DNA of 64,000 nt from Burkholderiales bacterium PBB3 (GTDB lineage: Bacteria; Pseudomonadota; Gammaproteobacteria; Burkholderiales; Burkholderiaceae_C). The stretch covers positions 1 through 64,000 of the forward strand of contig NKIK01000004.1 in NCBI GenBank assembly GCA_002256115.1, read 5' to 3'. The position numbers and the translations under genes are program-made. Below the pieces are notes generated by a model, which saw only the letters and a list, made by a program, of their open reading frames with translations, had not been told where the DNA came from and did no database searches. Positions 60,518-64,000 of the stretch are shown here, in pieces (the stretch's first letter is position 1; each line of letters opens with the position of its first letter).

Positions 60518-61720
60518 ATGAACCAAGCCTATGTTTGCGACGCCATTCGCACCCCCTTCGGCCGCTACGGCGGTGCCCTGAGCAGCGTGCGCGCTGACGA
60601 CCTGGGCGCCGTGCCCTTGCGCGCCCTGATGGAACGCAACCCGCAGGTGGATTGGGAGTCCATCACCGATGTGATCTACGGCTGCGCCAACCAGGCCGGG
60701 GAGGACAACCGCAACGTGGCGCGCATGTCCAGCCTGCTGGCTGGGCTGCCGCTGCAAGTACCCGGCTCCACCGTCAACCGCCTGTGCGGCTCCGGTTTGG
60801 ATGCTGTGGGCACTGCAGCCCGCGCCATTAAAGCGGGAGAAGCTACGCTTTTGATAGCAGGCGGCGTGGAGAGTATGAGCCGCGCCCCCTTTGTCATAGC
60901 CAAAGCGGAGAGCGCCTTCAGCCGCGCCAACGCCATCCACGACACCACCATCGGCTGGCGCTTCGTCAACAAACTGATGAAAGCCCAGTACGGCGTGGAC
61001 TCTATGCCCGAAACCGCTGAAAACGTAGCTACCGACTACGGCATTGCGCGCGAGGCGCAAGACTTGATGGCACTAAATAGCCAGTTGCGCGCTGTGGCGG
61101 CGCAGCAGGCAGGCCACTTGGCACGCGAAATCACCCCAGTGTTGGTGCCGCAAAAGAAGGGCGACCCTGTGGTAGTGGACCAGGACGAGCACCCGCGCTC
61201 CACCAGCCTGGAAGCCCTGGCCAAACTCAAAGGCGTTGTGCGCCCCGATGGCACGGTAACCGCCGGCAACGCCAGCGGCGTGAATGACGGCGCTTGCGCC
61301 CTGCTGCTGGCCACTGAGGCAACCGCCGCCAGCAATGGCCTGACGCCGCGCGCGCGCGTAGTGGGCATGGCCACAGCCGGTGTCGCGCCGCGGGTGATGG
61401 GTATTGGCCCTGCCCCAGCCACTTTGAAAGCTCTAGCCCTCACGGGCCTGCGGCTGGAAGACATGGAGGTGATTGAGCTCAACGAAGCCTTTGCCGCGCA
61501 AGGGCTTGCCGTGCTGCGGCAGCTGGGCTTGCAAGACGATGATGCGCGGGTCAATGCCTGGGGCGGCGCCATTGCACTGGGCCACCCCTTGGGCGCTTCC
61601 GGCGCGCGGCTGGTCACCACCGCGGTGAACCGCCTGCACACCCAAGGCGGTCGCTATGCCTTGTGCACTATGTGCATTGGCGTGGGGCAAGGTATTGCGC
61701 TTATTTTGGAAAAAATCTGA
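60518..61720 (+). CDS. pcaF: 3-oxoadipyl-CoA thiolase
   Basis: Splits 3-oxoadipyl-CoA with CoA into succinyl-CoA and acetyl-CoA, the last step of the pathway. The 400-residue thiolase starts with AYVCDAIRTPFGRYGGALSSVRADDLGAVPL. The nucleophile Cys is in NRLCGSGLDAVG near residue 90, the conserved His lies in GHPLGASGAR, and the second Cys is in LCTMCIGVGQG. NEAFAAQ is also present. The stretch AIKAGEATLLIAGG is conserved in the family but its DNA looks like the dispersed repeat. It ends the pcaIJF operon; a short hairpin follows. Confidence 0.95.
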   Translation: MNQAYVCDAIRTPFGRYGGALSSVRADDLGAVPLRALMERNPQVDWESITDVIYGCANQAGEDNRNVARMSSLLAGLPLQVPGSTVNRLCGSGLDAVGTAARAIKAGEATLLIAGGVESMSRAPFVIAKAESAFSRANAIHDTTIGWRFVNKLMKAQYGVDSMPETAENVATDYGIAREAQDLMALNSQLRAVAAQQAGHLAREITPVLVPQKKGDPVVVDQDEHPRSTSLEALAKLKGVVRPDGTVTAGNASGVNDGACALLLATEATAASNGLTPRARVVGMATAGVAPRVMGIGPAPATLKALALTGLRLEDMEVIELNEAFAAQGLAVLRQLGLQDDDARVNAWGGAIALGHPLGASGARLVTTAVNRLHTQGGRYALCTMCIGVGQGIALILEKI

Positions 61721-62169
61721 GCCCTATTGAAAATAGTGCTCACCCGCTTTCTTAGACATAGGTTATTCAGAGTCTAGTGAAGCCTGTAGAGCTATCCCGA
61801 TAGCTTTCGTTCGCCAATGACTGCAGATGGCCCTGACCTGCTCAAAACTAACGGGAATTGAATGACAAGTTTCGCAGCAGACTTGAAGTCTACGACTGAC
61901 TCTTTACCGCCATCTCGGTGAACCGCACTTAAGCTGCCATTCGTGGGTGACTGGTTTCGCCCGCAAAACGGCTATGGAAGACTATCATTTTTTGGCGTCG
62001 AACCATGAACAGTAGGATGCCTTACTCTGCTTAGCGCGCTCGCAACCCAAGGTTTTTGCAAGCCCTACGCTTGCCCATGACTCTGTAAATCCCCAGCGAA
62101 CCGCGCCGTTGCTACTTGGGGTCACGCAAGACGCACAATTCAGGCCCGACTCCACATTTCCCGCCACTT
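61721..62169. other. Gene-free stretch after pcaF
   Basis: About 450 bp without a supported gene. A 60-codon frame on the minus strand (61985-62167) has no family features. The composition is less GC-rich than in the flanking genes, and a hairpin lies near the left end. It may be a relic of lost genes. Confidence 0.45.
61790..61805 (+). terminator. Possible terminator hairpin after pcaF
   Basis: AGCTATC and GATAGCT (61790-61805) form a compact hairpin 70 bp after the pcaF stop, followed by TTCGTT. The T-run is weak, so termination is only suggested. Confidence 0.4.
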
Positions 62170-62547
62170 ATGAAAACGCTTCTCATCCAATTGCAAGCAC
62201 TAGAGGTCGAGCTGCACCACCCCGGCGTTCGGTGTGATCGCAACCGGCTGGAGGCACTGCTGCATTCCGAGTTTCATGAGGTGGGTCGATCGGGCCGCGC
62301 TTACTCGCGCGCGACCATCGTCAACTACCTGTGTGCGCAGGAGTCACAGCCTGCGGTGGCCTCGGATAGTTTCACGGTAACTGAATTGGCGGCAGGGGTC
62401 GCCCTGCTCACCTACCGTTCTGCCCACATCGGGCCAGACAAAACTTTGTCCACCCACACCCTGCGATCTTCGGTTTGGGTCAAGACCGGCGTGGGTTGGC
62501 AGCTTCGCTATCACCAAGGCACCGTTGCTGCACAGGCATGGTGTTAA
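62170..62547 (+). CDS. DUF4440-like (NTF2 fold) protein
   Basis: A 125-residue cytoplasmic protein with the pattern of small NTF2-like proteins of the DUF4440 group. It has a leading helix (LLIQLQALEVELHHPGVRCDRNRLEALLHSEFHEVGRSGRAYSRATIVNYL), followed by four strands (SFTVTELAAGVALLTYRS, HTLRSSVWVKTGVGWQLRYHQGTV). Members may bind small ligands or act as minor hydrolases; the role is unknown. The ATG at 62170 fits the usual start of the family; the frame is open 54 bp further. The toxin-antitoxin genes follow 35 bp later. Confidence 0.8.
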   Translation: MKTLLIQLQALEVELHHPGVRCDRNRLEALLHSEFHEVGRSGRAYSRATIVNYLCAQESQPAVASDSFTVTELAAGVALLTYRSAHIGPDKTLSTHTLRSSVWVKTGVGWQLRYHQGTVAAQAWC

Positions 62548-62582
62548 AGTATGCGCACCAATCAATGCGCATCGATACACCC

Positions 62583-62855
62583 ATGCCAACCATTCAGCCT
62601 GAAACTAAAAATAAGCTGCCCCGTAACCGCCCATTGGCAAAGCGGGCCACCAACTTGAGCTTGAGTGCCGACGTTCTGGATGCCGCCAAGGCACTGCAGA
62701 TCAACGTTTCCCAGGCATGTGATAACTATCTGCGCGAGTTGGTTCGGCGCGAACAGACAGACCGCTGGCGCACAGAGCATGCAGATTTCATTGCGGCGTA
62801 CAACGCCAGCATCGAAACAGAAGGGCTGCCGTTGGACGAGTGGAGAACTTTTTAA
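62583..62855 (+). CDS. ccdA: CcdA-type antitoxin
   Basis: A 90-residue antitoxin. A basic N-terminal part (KNKLPRNRPLAKRATNLSLSADVLDAAKALQINVSQACDNYL) forms the ribbon-helix-helix DNA-binding domain. The C-terminal acidic segment (ADFIAAYNASIETEGLPLDEWRTF) wraps the toxin, as in CcdA. The ending LPLDEWRTF closely follows the classical CcdA C-terminus. It overlaps the toxin gene by 1 bp (TAATG), giving translational coupling, and probably represses its own promoter together with CcdB. An ATG 18 bp upstream is an alternative start. Confidence 0.93.
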   Translation: MPTIQPETKNKLPRNRPLAKRATNLSLSADVLDAAKALQINVSQACDNYLRELVRREQTDRWRTEHADFIAAYNASIETEGLPLDEWRTF

Positions 62856-63172
62856 TGGCCCGGTTCGACGTCTACCCCAATCCTGGAGCCCATAGCGGCA
62901 CCACACCCTTTTTGCTAGACGTGCAAAGCGACTTGCTCGACGGGCTGGACAGCCGAATGGTGATCCCACTGCGGGGCCTGGAGCAATTCGCCAAGGTCAA
63001 ACTCCCCACGCGGCTAACGCCGGTGTTCCAAATTAACGGCAAGGATTACCTTTTGGAAACCCCCAAGATGGCAGCCGTTCCGAGTCGCATTCTCAAAAAC
63101 CTGGTGACCTCTCTATCTGCGCAGCAAGATCAGATCACCCATGCCTTGGATTTCCTGTTCCAAGGGTTTTGA
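62855..63172 (+). CDS. ccdB: CcdB-type toxin (gyrase poison)
   Basis: A 105-residue toxin that poisons DNA gyrase by trapping the cleaved complex. The sequence has MARFDVYPNPGAHSGTTPFLLDVQSDLLDGLDSRMVIPL, then FQINGKDYLLETPKMAAVPSRIL, ending DFLFQGF. In F-plasmid CcdB the last three residues (Trp-Gly-Ile) contact gyrase; here they are Gln-Gly-Phe, a change also found in some chromosomal versions. The toxin may therefore be weaker or have different specificity. It forms an operon with ccdA. Confidence 0.92.
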   Translation: MARFDVYPNPGAHSGTTPFLLDVQSDLLDGLDSRMVIPLRGLEQFAKVKLPTRLTPVFQINGKDYLLETPKMAAVPSRILKNLVTSLSAQQDQITHALDFLFQGF

Positions 63173-63248
63173 CACACGCCAAGACCGCTATCCCTCAATG
63201 GGATAATTTCCGCCACCCCACTTCCACGATCTCACAAGGACACCCACC

Positions 63249-64000
63249 ATGCACGCAGCGCAAAACCTGTTCGACACCCTGAACACCGACTACCTGGCCG
63301 TTCACAAGACCAAAGAAGACCTGTTTTGGGACACCTATATGGCCGTGTCCGATGACCACGCCGGCTTTGCCCGCGCAGAAGAGGCCTATAAAAACTTTAT
63401 CTCCGACCCCGCGCGCTTGGCCCAAGTGCGTGAAGCCTTGGCGGGCTTGAAGGATGTGCCCGAGAGCGCCGAGAAAGCCGCGCTACAGCAAGGCCTGCAA
63501 GGCTGGCTGGCCTTGTTTGAATGCAATATCGTTGACAGCGATGAAGCCCGCCGCCTGATGGGTGAGCTGATCGCGCAAGAGTCCGCCCTCTTTGGCAAGC
63601 GCAGCAAGCTGGTGATGCACCACACCAACGAAGCTGGTGCGCGCGAAGAGGCAACGCTGAGCATGCTGAGCACCAACTTGGGAACTAACCCCAATGAGGC
63701 GGCACGCCAAAGTTCGCTGGATGCACTGCTCGGTCTGGAGCAGTGGGTGCTGGACAACGGCTTTCTGGATATTGTGAAAACCCGCAACGCCTTCGCCCGC
63801 GCGCAAGGGTTTGACAATTACTTTGAATACAAGGTGCGCAAGAACGAACAGATGTCGGGCGACCAGCTGTTTGCCATCCTGGACGACTTTGAGGCGCGTA
63901 CACGCGATGCCAACCAGCGCGGTCTCGATGGCCTGGTGGCCGAGCACGGCGCCGATGCCACCCAGGGCCGCAATTTGCGTTTTTACATGAGCGGTGATGT
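63249..64000 (+). CDS. M3-family metallopeptidase, N-terminal part (cut by window end)
   Basis: The frame opens with MHAAQNLFDTLNTDYLAVHKTKEDLFWDTYMAVSDDH and remains open to the end of the window (250 codons). The helical N-terminal part (ALFECNIVDSDEARRLMGELIAQESALFGKRSKLVMHHTNEAGAREEATLSMLSTNL) fits the M3 (oligopeptidase) superfamily. The zinc motif HEXXH would lie beyond base 64000, so catalysis cannot be checked. It follows the ccdB gene by 76 bp, behind an AAGGAC-like ribosome-binding site. Confidence 0.65.
   Translation, partial: MHAAQNLFDTLNTDYLAVHKTKEDLFWDTYMAVSDDHAGFARAEEAYKNFISDPARLAQVREALAGLKDVPESAEKAALQQGLQGWLALFECNIVDSDEARRLMGELIAQESALFGKRSKLVMHHTNEAGAREEATLSMLSTNLGTNPNEAARQSSLDALLGLEQWVLDNGFLDIVKTRNAFARAQGFDNYFEYKVRKNEQMSGDQLFAILDDFEARTRDANQRGLDGLVAEHGADATQGRNLRFYMSGD

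Noticed and set aside
61985..62167. 60-codon minus-strand open frame after pcaF
   Set aside because: No ribosome-binding site or family features, and its GC pattern is not gene-like.
1..64000. tRNA, rRNA, CRISPR arrays, intact insertion sequences
   Set aside because: No cloverleaf-like segments, regular spaced repeats or transposase motifs were found by reading; a computed scan could still find a weak one.

Overview
The window is about 64 kb of a GC-rich chromosome from a betaproteobacterium, most likely a member of the Comamonadaceae near Rhodoferax, Polaromonas or Curvibacter. This rests on gene content and codon use, on short palindromic repeats of a type I associate with that family, and on a complete benzoate-to-succinyl-CoA route with linked IclR and LysR regulators. 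No rRNA, tRNA, CRISPR array, intact insertion sequence or prophage was seen. The assignment is inference, not a database result.

Region 1 (1-24 kb) is mostly core genome. It holds a broken chemotaxis receptor end, gluconokinase, MscL, DAHP synthase, MurB, YajQ, a retropepsin-like protease, a degenerate HD signalling protein, PlsY, YbaK, a Fur-box-controlled cupredoxin/FTR1 iron uptake pair, an aldo/keto reductase, an acyl-CoA synthetase, an S9 peptidase, RF2 (prfB, with its programmed frameshift), aminopeptidase N and fructose-1,6-bisphosphatase. The acyl-CoA synthetase and pepN genes carry short hairpin repeats read in frame as protein.

Region 2 (22-43 kb) is accessory. One group has a DUF5916-type outer-membrane protein, a lipoprotein that may be a TIM-barrel glycosidase, a three-module exported beta-sandwich protein and a divergent TonB-dependent receptor. 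A second group looks like a pectin/oligogalacturonide locus: TonB-dependent receptor, GH28 enzyme and exported lactonase-type beta-propeller, with two operator-like palindromes upstream. A family of about 59-bp palindromic elements is scattered here. An orphan solute-binding protein, a thioredoxin-domain lipoprotein and a TldD/PmbA pair follow.

Region 3 (43.8-61.7 kb) is a complete aromatic degradation island. Fourteen genes on the minus strand run catB, catA, benABCD, pcaD, catC, an exported M20 amidohydrolase, and a five-gene branched-chain-amino-acid-type ABC transporter. A divergent LysR regulator sits upstream of catB. An IclR regulator sits divergent from pcaIJF. Together they turn benzoate into catechol, muconate, muconolactone, 3-oxoadipate and finally succinyl-CoA plus acetyl-CoA. 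The M20 enzyme has an export signal copied, with its ribosome-binding region, from the transporter's binding-protein gene. This suggests periplasmic hydrolysis of an aromatic amide such as hippurate before uptake.

Region 4 (61.7-64 kb) has an empty 450-bp stretch, a DUF4440-like protein, a chromosomal ccdAB toxin-antitoxin pair and the start of an M3-family metallopeptidase cut by the window edge.
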